From Bradyrhizobium canariense (lineage in GTDB: Bacteria > Pseudomonadota > Alphaproteobacteria > Rhizobiales > Xanthobacteraceae): DNA of 64,000 nt. Shown here one piece after another: positions 42,612 to 52,030 of the stretch. Numbering within the stretch: position 1 is the first letter of the stretch; the number at the start of each line of letters is the position of its first letter. Location: contig NZ_LT629750.1 of the NCBI RefSeq assembly GCF_900105125.1, positions 4,429,001 through 4,493,000 on the forward strand. The letters are read 5' to 3'. Under the pieces are notes generated by a model. The model was given only the letters and a program-made list of their open reading frames with translations. It had not been told where the DNA came from and searched no databases. A program made the translations under genes and the position numbers.

Positions 42612-43292
42612 TCAGACCCGGCTGTCGCCGGGCACGCCAAAGCCGGGCGCCGCTGAGGGATTCCTCGCGCGCCTGACATAGTCCTCGACTTGGGGCTCGT
42701 AGGCAGCCCAGACTTCCTCGAGCGCTGCGATAGGCCTGTCGCTCCAGTCGACTCTCAAATCGACGATCGCCCAGGACACCTCTCGCACGACGCAAAGACC
42801 GGCGGAATGGACCGGGCCGGCCTCCCCGCCCTGGTCGAGCCCCGCCCGCAAGGCAGCAACCAGTCGCGTCGCGAACGGTTTGCCGGCGTTGTCCTGGTAG
42901 CTTCGGACCATCGCTGCCGGCACCTGGTCGCTGGACAGCAGGTTGCCCGCCGCAATCACGCCCTCGCCGCTATGGACGGCGTGGATACCGAGCGTGTTGC
43001 TGCCGGAATATGACGCCACGCGCCCGAATGCGTCGACTAGCGCAAGCTGACGGTACGCCATGAACGGGGTCGATGCGACGAGTGCGGCGCACACTTCGTG
43101 CGCACCCAGGCCCCGCGCGAGCAGGTCGAGGCCGATCTGGCCTAGCGCAGGATCGGTGACGTTCTGGCTCGCGACCGCACCGGCCTTGGCGCGCAGATGA
43201 ACGCAGCGTGCCGCGACCGCCGGGGAGGAGGACGAGATCACCATGCCGAACATCCCGGTCTCCGGGCACCGGGCAGTTAGGGAGAAGGTCAT
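42612..43292 (-). CDS. DUF1028 family protein
   Basis: A 226-residue protein with the DUF1028 opening (TFSLTARCPETGMFGMVISS) and the segments GAVASQNVTDPALGQIGLDL and GIHAVHSGEGVIAAGNLLSS. DUF1028 belongs to the Ntn-hydrolase-like fold, so amidase activity is plausible. In many proteobacteria it lies beside RidA and amide-hydrolysing genes, as here: it starts seven bases after the RidA stop. Function not established. Confidence 0.88.
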   Translation of the reverse strand: MTFSLTARCPETGMFGMVISSSSPAVAARCVHLRAKAGAVASQNVTDPALGQIGLDLLARGLGAHEVCAALVASTPFMAYRQLALVDAFGRVASYSGSNTLGIHAVHSGEGVIAAGNLLSSDQVPAAMVRSYQDNAGKPFATRLVAALRAGLDQGGEAGPVHSAGLCVVREVSWAIVDLRVDWSDRPIAALEEVWAAYEPQVEDYVRRARNPSAAPGFGVPGDSRV

Positions 43293-43299
43293 GCCGGCC

Positions 43300-43719
43300 T
43301 CATCGGTTGTCGGGGATGACGGCGGTAGCGTCGATCTCGACCAGCCATTCCGGCCGCGCCAGCGCCGACACGACGAGCCCGGTCGAGACCGGAAAGACGC
43401 CCCTCAGGTACTCCCCAACCTTGCGATAGACCGGCTCGCGATAGCGTGGATCAATGATGTAGATGGTGATCTTGCAGATGTCCTCGAGGCGCGCACCGGC
43501 CTCTTCCAGGAGCGTCTTGATGTTGGCCATCGCCCGGTCGGCTTGCGCGGCGGGATCGCCGATGGCGATGCTTGCCGCGGTGTCGAGATCCTGCCCGACC
43601 TGCCCACGAACGAAGACGATGCTTCCTCTCGCCACCACGGCCTGGCACAGATCATTGTCGAGTTTCTGCTCGGGATAGGTATTCTTGGTGTTGAACTTGC
43701 GGATGCGCGTGTGAGTCAT
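43300..43719 (-). CDS. RidA/YjgF/Rid family protein
   Basis: A 139-residue Rid-family protein. It has the typical segments VFVRGQVGQDLD, QADRAMANIKTLLEEAGA, ITIYIIDPRYREPVYRKV and the C-terminal ALARPEWLVEIDATAV with its conserved arginine. Rid proteins hydrolyse reactive enamines/imines to carbonyl compounds and ammonia. It is probably co-transcribed with the DUF1028 gene and the aldolase gene. Confidence 0.92.
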   Translation of the reverse strand: MTHTRIRKFNTKNTYPEQKLDNDLCQAVVARGSIVFVRGQVGQDLDTAASIAIGDPAAQADRAMANIKTLLEEAGARLEDICKITIYIIDPRYREPVYRKVGEYLRGVFPVSTGLVVSALARPEWLVEIDATAVIPDNR

Positions 43720-43866
43720 TGGCTTTCCAGATCGTTCGGGAAGATAGGCTTGACCGCGGCGGCCTTTCCGCCTCGGTTATTGTAGTCATTTTGGCTCGGG
43801 ACGTCACTTTCCGGCGCTTTGCCTCGCGGCGGCCGAAGGATATGGACGTCGCATGCCCAAGCGCCA

Positions 43867-44613
43867 TCAGTGCGCGTAGGACGGATCGTCGGCGTCGAGG
43901 ACGCGTTTCATCTCCTCGAAATGCGCGATCGAGAAGTCGGTAATCTGCTCCCAATCCTGCGCGGTGTTTTCCGCGACCTCGTCGGGGAGCACCTTCAACG
44001 GCTGGCCGGTCGCATAGGCTTGCACCAGCACCTGACAGGCCCGCTCGAGCGTATAGATGTCGTCGAAGGCTTCGCCGACCGTACTGGCTGTGACGAGCAC
44101 GCCGTGATTTCCCATCATCAGACGCGACTTGTTGTCCAGCAGGCGGGCCAGGCGCGCCCCCTCCTGCTCGCTGTCGGCCATGCCAGCATAGCTCTTATCG
44201 ATGGCAAGCCGGTTGAAATAGCGCGCCGTATTCTGATCGATCGGCTTGACGCTTGGATCGGCCAGCGAGGCTATCGTCGTCGCGAAGGGCGGATGCAGAT
44301 GCATCACCACCCGGGCCCGGGGCAAGCGCTTGTGCACTTGGCCATGGATGGCCCACGCCGTCGGATCGACGTCGGGCCTGTTCTTGACGCTTGTCGCATC
44401 ATCGAGGTCGAACAGAATCAGGTCGCTGGCCTTGATCCGGGAGAAGTGGCGCCATTTGGGGTTCATCAGAAACTTGCGGCCATCCGCCGAAACGGCGGCG
44501 CTGAAGTGGTTCGCGACGGCCTCATGCATGCCGAGCTTGGCAACCGCACGGAACGCCGCGGCGAGATCAATGCGAAGCTGGCGTTCATCCGGTGCCACTG
44601 TAGAATGGTTCAT
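43867..44613 (-). CDS. Class II aldolase/adducin family protein
   Basis: A 248-residue zinc-dependent aldolase-like protein. The zinc site includes VVMHLHPPFAT and the later histidine in LMMGNHGVLVTA; the N-terminal part has MHEAVANHFSAAV. Family members are fuculose/ribulose phosphate aldolases or decarboxylases; here the substrate is unknown. It is the first gene of the minus-strand operon and is divergent from the ABC transporter at 44896. Confidence 0.9.
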   Translation of the reverse strand: MNHSTVAPDERQLRIDLAAAFRAVAKLGMHEAVANHFSAAVSADGRKFLMNPKWRHFSRIKASDLILFDLDDATSVKNRPDVDPTAWAIHGQVHKRLPRARVVMHLHPPFATTIASLADPSVKPIDQNTARYFNRLAIDKSYAGMADSEQEGARLARLLDNKSRLMMGNHGVLVTASTVGEAFDDIYTLERACQVLVQAYATGQPLKVLPDEVAENTAQDWEQITDFSIAHFEEMKRVLDADDPSYAH

Positions 44614-44895
44614 CAGTTGTCCCCGGCTTCTCGATTGTCCAAATGACGTAGCCGAGATTATGAATTCCGGTGGCGAGGGGACAATAGGAAAATCGTGGCC
44701 GGTGATTATTGGGAATCTATAGCGGGAGGTTGCCGTTGCATCGGGCGCAAAGATCGATGCATAGCCACTGCTTGCTCACTATTTGCGCACTCGGGCCGAT
44801 TAGCTCTCGCCTAAGCAAAGGGCCCGCATTTTGTAATTTACACCTCGCAGCTCAGGGAGGCTTACTTCCCGGGCCGAGACCCGACAGGACCTATA

Positions 44896-46107
44896 ATGGA
44901 CGCGATCCGCGCCTCACCACTACTTCGAAACCGCGGCAGCGAAGCGTTTCGTAAGATGTGGCGGTCCAGCGAACCCGGCCCGTGCGCGGACGATGTTGCC
45001 CTGGACCAAGGATCGGTAACCGAGCCGCGGCAGCAACCCTCGGAGATGAAACTGCACGTCCGCGGCATCTCGAAGAGTTACGGCACCTCCATGGTGCTCA
45101 AGCCGCTAGAATTGAAAGTCTTCGCCGGCGAGTTGTTGGCCATTCTCGGCCCTTCGGGCTCAGGAAAGACAACGCTGCTGCAGATCATCTGCGGACTTGT
45201 CGAGCCTTCCGGCGGCCGGCTCATGATCGACGGCAATGATGAGACCGACAATCCCGCCGATAAGCGCGACATCGGCGTGGTGTTCCAGAATTATGCGCTG
45301 TTCCCCCATCTCACCGTCCGCGAGAATGTCGCGTTTCCGCTGCAGATGCGACGAACGTCGAAGGGTGAGATCCGCGCCAGGGTCGAGGCGGCGCTCGCAA
45401 TGGTCGGCCTGTCGAATTTCGCCGAGCGCTTTCCCCTCGAGCTGTCAGGCGGACAGCAGCAGCGCGTGGCGCTTGCCCGGTGCTTCGTCTACCGGCCGTC
45501 TTTAATTCTGATGGATGAATCGCTGTCCGCGCTCGACAAGAAGCTCAGGGACAGCATGCGGATCGAGATCAAACGGCTGCACCGGGAGACCGGCGCGACC
45601 ATCATCTTCGTCACCCACGACCAGGAAGAGGCGCTGGCGCTGTCCGATCGCATCTGCCTCATGAACGATGGCTATATCGAGCAGCTCGGGACCCCCGAAG
45701 ACATCTATGAGCGGCCGGCCAACACGTTCGTTGCCGATTTCATCGGCGCGTCCAACCTGATCTTTGGAACCATCACTGCCGACGGCCGCATCGAGAGCGC
45801 CGAGGGTGCCCTGCCGCTGCCCGCCAACTGCGCCGCGCGGGCGGGCCAGCAAGTCGCGCTGCTTGTCCGCCCTGAAAAGCTGCTGCTTTGCAACAGCGAC
45901 GATGGCACCCTGTCTGGCCGGGTCGAGGAAAGCATCTACGCCGGCGCGGAAACGAGGCTTCTGGTCAGGCTTTCCGGGGGCACCTTGATGACCGTTCGCC
46001 GTGCCACCGGCCTGCCGCCGGTCGCGATCGGCGAGCGCGTTTTCATGTGCTGGGACCAGAACCAGGCCCGCCTGCTCGAAGGCCGCACGACCGCCGCGGT
46101 GGTGTGA
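44896..46107 (+). CDS. Spermidine/putrescine-type ABC transporter ATP-binding protein
   Basis: A 403-residue PotA-like ATPase. Walker A is GPSGSGKTT, the signature is [13 protein letters not shown], Walker B LILMDESLSALDK and the switch histidine is in FVTHDQEEALALSD. A C-terminal TOBE domain follows (LLVRPEKLLLC). The ATG at 44896 follows AGGA; an ATG at 45046 gives the more usual N-terminus without the 50-residue arginine-rich extension, so the start is uncertain. Walker B has DES where most have DEP. It is the first gene of a four-gene operon. Confidence 0.92.
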   Translation: MDAIRASPLLRNRGSEAFRKMWRSSEPGPCADDVALDQGSVTEPRQQPSEMKLHVRGISKSYGTSMVLKPLELKVFAGELLAILGPSGSGKTTLLQIICGLVEPSGGRLMIDGNDETDNPADKRDIGVVFQNYALFPHLTVRENVAFPLQMRRTSKGEIRARVEAALAMVGLSNFAERFPLELSGGQQQRVALARCFVYRPSLILMDESLSALDKKLRDSMRIEIKRLHRETGATIIFVTHDQEEALALSDRICLMNDGYIEQLGTPEDIYERPANTFVADFIGASNLIFGTITADGRIESAEGALPLPANCAARAGQQVALLVRPEKLLLCNSDDGTLSGRVEESIYAGAETRLLVRLSGGTLMTVRRATGLPPVAIGERVFMCWDQNQARLLEGRTTAAVV

Positions 46108-46176
46108 AGATGGTCCGCGCCCGCCGCCCCCTTCCATCCATTTGCCGTACCGACCGGTGCCTCACGGAGAAAGACA

Positions 46177-47256
46177 ATGTCTGTGACGACGACGATCACG
46201 CGACGTAGGCTTTTGCAAGCGGCCGGCGCGGCCGCGACAGGCGTAGCGCTCCCAGCCGTCTGGAGCGAGCGCGCTCGCGCGGCCGAACAGATCACCGTCG
46301 CCGACGTCGGTGGCGCGCCGGGGCAGGCGTTGCGCACCGCGTTCTACGATCCCTTCGAGAAGGCAACCGGCATTCGCGTCGAAAACGTCGCCCATGAATC
46401 CGATCCGGTGACCCAGTTCAAGCTGGTCGTCGATACCGGCAGCAATATCTGGGACGTCTGCATGGTGACGCCTGACGACGTGGCCCGCCTCACGCAACAA
46501 AAGAATTATCTCGAATCGCTCGAAATCTCCAAGGGGCCGGATGATGACTTGATCCCCGGCGCGCTGATGCCGAACTGGTTCGGCTTCTCCGCCTATGGCA
46601 TCGTCATGGCCTACCGCACGGATGTCTATAAGAAGGAAGCCCCGAAGGGCTGGGCCGACTTCTGGAACACGGCCAAGTTTCCGGGACGCAGGGGCCTGTA
46701 TCGCAACCCCAAAGGCGTGCTCGAATCCGCCCTGCTTGCCGATGGCGTCGCGCCCAAGGACCTCTATCCGCTCGACGTCGACCGGGCGTTCACGATGCTT
46801 GACAAGATCCGATCGGATGTTGCCGTGTGGTGGACTGCCGGCGCACAGAACACCCAGATCCTGCAGAGCGGCGAAGTCGACATGGCCGATACCTGGTCGG
46901 CGCGTGCCTTTGCCGCCATTGACTCCGGCGCGCCGGTCGACATCGTCTGGAAGGGCCTATACTCGATCGACGGCTGGTCGATTCCGCTCGGAACGCCAAA
47001 GCTGAAGCAGGCGCGCGACTTCGTGCGTTTCTGCATGCAGCCCGAATGGCAGGCGGCCTATTCCGGCCTCGTCGCGAATGGCCCAAGCAATTTGAAGGCG
47101 TACAAGTTCATCGCACCGGAACGCGCGAAGATACTGCCGACATTTCCGGACAATATCGCCGGCCTCACCGTGCGCGACTACGCCTACTGGGGCAAGAACT
47201 ACGCGGCCATTTCCGATCGCTTCCAGGAGTGGCTGCTGATGGGTGGGAAACGCTGA
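46177..47256 (+). CDS. Spermidine/putrescine-type ABC substrate-binding protein (Tat-exported)
   Basis: A 359-residue PotD-like protein. The signal peptide carries a twin-arginine motif (TRRRLLQAAG) and ends with RARA, so it should be exported folded. The binding-protein part shows GQALRTAFYDPFEKATGI and VAWWTAGAQ-like segments typical of iron/polyamine/thiosulfate-type binding proteins. It would deliver a small organic ligand to the fused permease encoded two genes later. Confidence 0.9.
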   Translation: MSVTTTITRRRLLQAAGAAATGVALPAVWSERARAAEQITVADVGGAPGQALRTAFYDPFEKATGIRVENVAHESDPVTQFKLVVDTGSNIWDVCMVTPDDVARLTQQKNYLESLEISKGPDDDLIPGALMPNWFGFSAYGIVMAYRTDVYKKEAPKGWADFWNTAKFPGRRGLYRNPKGVLESALLADGVAPKDLYPLDVDRAFTMLDKIRSDVAVWWTAGAQNTQILQSGEVDMADTWSARAFAAIDSGAPVDIVWKGLYSIDGWSIPLGTPKLKQARDFVRFCMQPEWQAAYSGLVANGPSNLKAYKFIAPERAKILPTFPDNIAGLTVRDYAYWGKNYAAISDRFQEWLLMGGKR

Positions 47257-47300
47257 GCCAGCAACGAATTGGACAGATTCAAAAACACCGAGGGATGGTC

Positions 47301-48665
47301 ATGAGCGGGAAGAAGCAAATGGTAATCGGCGCGCTGATCCACGCCAATGGATCGCATGCGGCATCCTGGCTGATGGACGAAGCGCGGCCACACGCATCCA
47401 CCGATATCGACTACTACCGTGAGATGGCCCAGTTGGCGGAACGCGGCAAGTTTGACTTCTTCTTCATCGCCGACACGCCGGCCGCGCGCACCGAGAACCT
47501 CAAGGTCTGGAGCCGCTCTCCCCTTTTCATGAACGTGCTGGAACCGATCACGCTGCTGTCGGCGATCGCCGGCGCGACCAGCCGCATCGGCCTCGGCGCG
47601 ACCGCCTCCACGAGCTTCTTCGAACCCTACAACCTCGCCCGTCAATTCGCCTCACTGGACCACATCTCGCATGGCCGGGCCGCCTGGAACGTGGTGACTT
47701 CAGCCAACGACTACGCGGCCCGCAATTTCGGCCTCGACCGCCTGCCGCCGCACGCCGATCGTTATGCCAAGGCGAAGGAATTCGTCGATATCGTCGAAGC
47801 GCTATGGGACACGTGGGAAGACGGCGCCTTCGTCTACGACAAGACGAGCTGCCTGAGCTTCCTGCCTGAGAAGCAGCATCTGCTCGACCACAAGGGCAAA
47901 TATTTCACCTTGCACGGCGCTCTCAACATTGAACGGCCGCCGCAGGGACGGCCGGTCATCATCCAGGCCGGCGCGTCGGATACGGGGCGAGACTTCGCGG
48001 CCGAATATGCCGAAGTGGTGTTCGGCTCGAGCGGCAATCTCGACGGCGCCAAAGCGTTCTATAGCGACCTGAAGGAGCGCATGGGGAAGTTCGGCCGCCG
48101 GCCGAGCGATATGAAGATCGCCTCGGGCATTTCGGTCGTGATCGGGGAAACCGAGCAGGAAGCTCGCGACAAGCTCGAGAGCTGGCAGGACCTCATTCAT
48201 CCCGACGTCGGCGTGATGCGGCTGGGAATGGACCTCGAGACGGATCTGTCGGACTTGCCGCTGGATGAGCCGGTGCCGGAACATCGAATTCCGAGGTCGT
48301 CCAATCATCACCAGGCCTATTTCGACGAGATCGCCGGCATGATTCGCGAGGGCCTGACCTTGCGTGAGGTTGCGAAACGCTACAACCGCAACAAGGCAAC
48401 CTTCTGCGGCACCATCAAGCAGATCGCCGATCACATGGAGCACTGGATGGAGGCCGGCGCGTGCGACGGTTTCATGATCTCGTTCGTCGCCCTGCCGAGC
48501 ACGCTCTCCGATTTCGTCGAGAAGGTGGTGCCGGAGCTGCAGCGCCGCGGCGTCTTCCGCCACGATTACACAGGACGCACGCTGCGGGAACATTTGGGCT
48601 TGTCACGTCCGGAAAACCGCAACGTCGCATCCGAGCTCACGCCCCCGGTCGCGAAGCGCGCCTAG
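47301..48665 (+). CDS. FMN-dependent monooxygenase (NtaA/SnaA/DszA luciferase-like family)
   Basis: A 454-residue flavin monooxygenase of the luciferase-like class that uses reduced FMN supplied by a separate reductase. Family segments are DYYREMAQLAERGKFDFFFI, RIGLGATASTSFFEPYNLAR, FASLDHISHGRAAWNVVTS and PVIIQAGASDTGRDFAAEYA. The ATG at 47301 follows GAGGG; the frame open from 47046 overlaps the binding-protein gene and is not used. Members oxidise nitrilotriacetate, EDTA, dibenzothiophene sulfones or alkyl sulfonates. Its place inside a transporter operon suggests that it attacks the imported ligand. Confidence 0.92.
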   Translation: MSGKKQMVIGALIHANGSHAASWLMDEARPHASTDIDYYREMAQLAERGKFDFFFIADTPAARTENLKVWSRSPLFMNVLEPITLLSAIAGATSRIGLGATASTSFFEPYNLARQFASLDHISHGRAAWNVVTSANDYAARNFGLDRLPPHADRYAKAKEFVDIVEALWDTWEDGAFVYDKTSCLSFLPEKQHLLDHKGKYFTLHGALNIERPPQGRPVIIQAGASDTGRDFAAEYAEVVFGSSGNLDGAKAFYSDLKERMGKFGRRPSDMKIASGISVVIGETEQEARDKLESWQDLIHPDVGVMRLGMDLETDLSDLPLDEPVPEHRIPRSSNHHQAYFDEIAGMIREGLTLREVAKRYNRNKATFCGTIKQIADHMEHWMEAGACDGFMISFVALPSTLSDFVEKVVPELQRRGVFRHDYTGRTLREHLGLSRPENRNVASELTPPVAKRA

Positions 48666-48700
48666 CTTCGGCGATCGTAGCGGAACGAACGGCAGGCGCG

Positions 48701-50506
48701 ATGGCTCAGATCGCTTCTTTCGGACCTGCCGAGCGGCCAGGGCGTCGCAAGATCAAGCTCGATCCGTTGTGGCTGGCGCTGCCCGGCCTCGGATTCCTGA
48801 CGGTATTTCTGATCCTGCCGACGGCGCAGATGCTGTCCGTGGGCTTCTTCGACAGAACCACCGGCGCGCTCACCGTCTCGGCCTTCGTCAGGATCTGGAA
48901 CGGCGGACCCTACCTGGCCGTACTGTCGACGACCTTCGCGGTCGCGATCTGGACCACGATGCTGTGCGTTGGGCTCGGCTATCCCCTTGCTTATTGGCTC
49001 TCGCGCAAGCCGCCGCGGCAGCAGCGCATCGCCGCGCTGTTCGTGCTGTTGCCGTTCTGGACCAGCGCGCTGATCAAGAACTTTTCCTGGCTGGTCCTGC
49101 TCGGACGCAACGGGATCATGGCCAAGATCATGGCCGCGATCGGCATGAAAGGCGGCGACCAGCTACTGTTCAGCCGCACGACCGTGGTGTTCGCGATGGT
49201 TCATACCTTGCTGCCGCTCGCGGTCGTGACAATGCTGCCAGTCATGAACCAGATCGACCGGCGTTTGACGATGGCGGCATCGACGCTGGGCGCCAACAGC
49301 GCGCGGGCGTTCTGGCAGGTGTTTTTCCCGCTCTCGATGCGCGGCGTCGCTGCGGCGGGTCTCCTCGTCCTGGTCACCTCGCTCGGCTTCTTCATAACGC
49401 CGGCGTTGGTGGGTGGCGCAAAGGACACGATGATCGGCCAGTTGATCATCCTGCAGATCAATGAGTTGCAGAACTGGCAGCTCGGCAGTGCGCTGGCCGC
49501 AATTCTGCTGATCTCCACGATCGCCATGTGTTTCGCCTACGACAGAATCTTCGGCCTTTCGTCGGTCGCGAACGACGGGGACCGGCCAACGCGTCCGGGT
49601 GGCGCGGTGCGCCGCGCGGGCCTCGCTATCATTGGTCTCGGCGGGCTGATCTGCGGGCTGCTCGAGGCGACCTGGACACGCAATGTTCGCGGTCTCCACG
49701 GCAGTGCACTGCTCGCGGTCTATGTCTGGACGCTGATCGCAATCCTGCTGGTTCCGATCATCGCCTTCGTTCCGATGGCATTCACCGGTTCGTCCTTTCT
49801 GTCTTTTCCGCCGCCAAGCTTGAGCCTGCGCTGGTTCGAGCAGTTTGCCGCTTCGCCGCTGTGGCTCGGCGCCATGATCCGCTCCTTCGGCATCGGCTTC
49901 GCAACCGCTGCGATTACATTGCTGATCGCGGCGATGGCAGCGTTTGGCGTCGCGCGGACACGCAGCCGTCTCGGCGGTGTGGCTTTCCTGCTCTGCCTCT
50001 CCCCGATGATGGTTCCATCGATCGTGATTGCGATCGCCCTGTTCTACCTATTCGCCAGGATATCGCTGGTGGCGAGCGACCTCGGCATCATCATCGGCCA
50101 CACCGTCATCGCAATGCCGGTCGTATTCATGGTGATGCTGGCCACCTTCAAGGGCTATGACTGGAGGCTGGATGCCGCCGCCTCGACGCTCGGCGCGGGG
50201 CGTCTGCGCAAGTTATGGCGTGTCACACTTCCCCTGGTTGCGAGCGGGCTGGCAGTAGGCTTCGTGACTGGATTCCTGCAGTCCTTCGAGGAATTGACGG
50301 TTGCGCTCTTCATCGGCGGTGGGGTCAAGACGACCTTGCCCAAGCAGATGTGGGAGGGGATTCTTCTTCAAGTCAGCCCGGTCATCGCCGCGGCCTCAGT
50401 CGTAGTCCTCATCGTCGTGATCGTGATGTTTGCCATCATCGAGTTCGTCCAGGACCGGCGTCCGACTTCCGCCGTCGACTCCAAACACGTCGAGGGGCGT
50501 TATTGA
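48701..50506 (+). CDS. Fused spermidine/putrescine-type ABC permease (PotB-PotC in one chain)
   Basis: A 601-residue protein that contains two complete permease domains, each with about six membrane helices and an EAA loop (AASTLGANSARAFWQVFFPL in the first half, AASTLGAGRLRKLWRVTLPL in the second). In most systems these are two genes. The joint lies at about residues 280-330, around a charged stretch (NDGDRPTRPGGAVRRAG). The open frame from 48461 starts inside the monooxygenase gene; the ATG at 48701 is right. It completes the transporter. It is convergent with the next transporter operon. Confidence 0.92.
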   Translation: MAQIASFGPAERPGRRKIKLDPLWLALPGLGFLTVFLILPTAQMLSVGFFDRTTGALTVSAFVRIWNGGPYLAVLSTTFAVAIWTTMLCVGLGYPLAYWLSRKPPRQQRIAALFVLLPFWTSALIKNFSWLVLLGRNGIMAKIMAAIGMKGGDQLLFSRTTVVFAMVHTLLPLAVVTMLPVMNQIDRRLTMAASTLGANSARAFWQVFFPLSMRGVAAAGLLVLVTSLGFFITPALVGGAKDTMIGQLIILQINELQNWQLGSALAAILLISTIAMCFAYDRIFGLSSVANDGDRPTRPGGAVRRAGLAIIGLGGLICGLLEATWTRNVRGLHGSALLAVYVWTLIAILLVPIIAFVPMAFTGSSFLSFPPPSLSLRWFEQFAASPLWLGAMIRSFGIGFATAAITLLIAAMAAFGVARTRSRLGGVAFLLCLSPMMVPSIVIAIALFYLFARISLVASDLGIIIGHTVIAMPVVFMVMLATFKGYDWRLDAAASTLGAGRLRKLWRVTLPLVASGLAVGFVTGFLQSFEELTVALFIGGGVKTTLPKQMWEGILLQVSPVIAAASVVVLIVVIVMFAIIEFVQDRRPTSAVDSKHVEGRY

Positions 50507-50615
50507 CGGAAACAACATATGCAACCGCATTTGTTGTCCCTTCTGGACTATAACGGCAGTCCGGCCTTCCGTGGCGCGGGATAAATCTCCGCCGGCTCGA
50601 TCGGACTTTTTCGAG

Positions 50616-51368
50616 CTATAGAACCTTGGAGAGAAAGTTCTCGAGCCTCGGCTCCGAGGGCGCGTTGAAAAACTGTTCGGGCGGCGCCTCGACCGCGATC
50701 GATCCTTCGATCATGAAAACGACACGGGAAGAGATCTCCCTGGCGAAGCCCATTTCGTGAGTGACGATTATCATCGTCATTCCACTGCCGGCCAGTTCCC
50801 GGACCACCTCGAGCACCTCCTTCACCATTTCCGGATCAAGCGCAGAGGTCGGCTCGTCGAAGAGCATGACCTTCGGTTCCATGGCCAGCGCACGTGCGAT
50901 CGCCACACGCTGCTGCTGCCCGCCGGAAAGCTGGTCAGGGTACTTGTCAATCTGACTCGCGATACCGACCCGTTTGAGCAACCGTTCGGTACGCTCGTTT
51001 GCCTCGGCATGGCTGAGCCCGCGTGCGCGCACCGGAGCAAGGATCAGATTCTTGCGAACCGTCATGTGCGGGAACAGATTGAAACTCTGGAACACCATCC
51101 CTGCTTCACGCCGGATGAGAGCAACGTTGCGCGCCGGCCCCGGGAGCGTGATCCCATCGAACCGGATTGTGCCGCTATCGATCGACTCCAGCCCATTGAT
51201 CGTGCGCAGAAAGGTCGATTTGCCGCCGCCGGACGGTCCGACGATGCAAACGACCTCCCCTTTGGATACTTCGAGGTTCACGTCCTTGAGCGCAACAAAC
51301 GAACCGTAGCGCTTGCAGACATTCGTGCAGGTTACGATCGGCGCGAGCTTCTGACCACTTTTTATCAC
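50616..51368 (-). CDS. Polar amino-acid ABC transporter ATP-binding protein
   Basis: A 250-residue GlnQ/HisP-like ATPase. Walker A is GPSGGGKST, the signature [13 protein letters not shown], Walker [14 protein letters not shown] and the switch [13 protein letters not shown]. All residues are intact. Its start overlaps the stop of a permease gene by four bases. It is the last gene of the operon with two permeases and a binding protein. Confidence 0.95.
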   Translation of the reverse strand: MIKSGQKLAPIVTCTNVCKRYGSFVALKDVNLEVSKGEVVCIVGPSGGGKSTFLRTINGLESIDSGTIRFDGITLPGPARNVALIRREAGMVFQSFNLFPHMTVRKNLILAPVRARGLSHAEANERTERLLKRVGIASQIDKYPDQLSGGQQQRVAIARALAMEPKVMLFDEPTSALDPEMVKEVLEVVRELAGSGMTMIIVTHEMGFAREISSRVVFMIEGSIAVEAPPEQFFNAPSEPRLENFLSKVL

Positions 51369-52030
51369 CGTCGCCTCATCGTAAGCTTGCGTTCATATCC
51401 CTTCGCAACCATGCTCATCGGGAAAAGAATGAGAAAATAGAACGCGCCGACTGCCGTGAACATTTCGAAATACCGGTAGCTTTGCCCTGCGACGATGTTT
51501 GCCTGGAAGACCAACTCCGTGACGCCGATGGTCGATGCGATCCCCGAAATCTTGACCGTCAGCGCGGCGGCGCCGATCAGCGCCGGAATCACGATTCGAA
51601 ATGCCTGCGGCAATATCACGCTGGTCCAGACCCAGAATTCCGGGACACCAAGAGATCGCGCCGCCTCCGCCTGGCCTCGCGGCACTGCAAGTATGCCACC
51701 GCGAAAGATTTCGGACAGCAAGGCTCCGACGTAAAGGGACATCGCGACGAGGGCTGCCGACAGAGACGACGCCCGGACGCCCCCGAGAAGCGGGCCGCAA
51801 TAGTAGATCCAGAACATCAAGACCACTTCCGGGATGCCGCGGAAAATCGTGGTGTAAGTTACGCAAAGCCCAACGAGCAGATCACGGCCCAAGAGCCGCC
51901 CGAGACATACGAGCAGCCCGATGACAGTACCCATCGCAAGCGACGTGAATACGAGCAGCAACGTGAACCTCAGCCCAACCCAGAGCTCGGGCAGGCTTCG
52001 AACCACTTCCGAGATTTCGAACAGCTTCAT
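51365..52030 (-). CDS. Polar amino-acid ABC transporter permease (second)
   Basis: A 221-residue HisQ/HisM-type permease with about five helices. Family parts are [20 protein letters not shown] near the middle and the EAA loop [20 protein letters not shown] followed by [13 protein letters not shown]. The ATG at 52028-52030 overlaps the stop of the preceding permease gene by four bases; the very long upstream frame is a shadow of that gene. Confidence 0.93.
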   Translation of the reverse strand: MKLFEISEVVRSLPELWVGLRFTLLLVFTSLAMGTVIGLLVCLGRLLGRDLLVGLCVTYTTIFRGIPEVVLMFWIYYCGPLLGGVRASSLSAALVAMSLYVGALLSEIFRGGILAVPRGQAEAARSLGVPEFWVWTSVILPQAFRIVIPALIGAAALTVKISGIASTIGVTELVFQANIVAGQSYRYFEMFTAVGAFYFLILFPMSMVAKGYERKLTMRRR

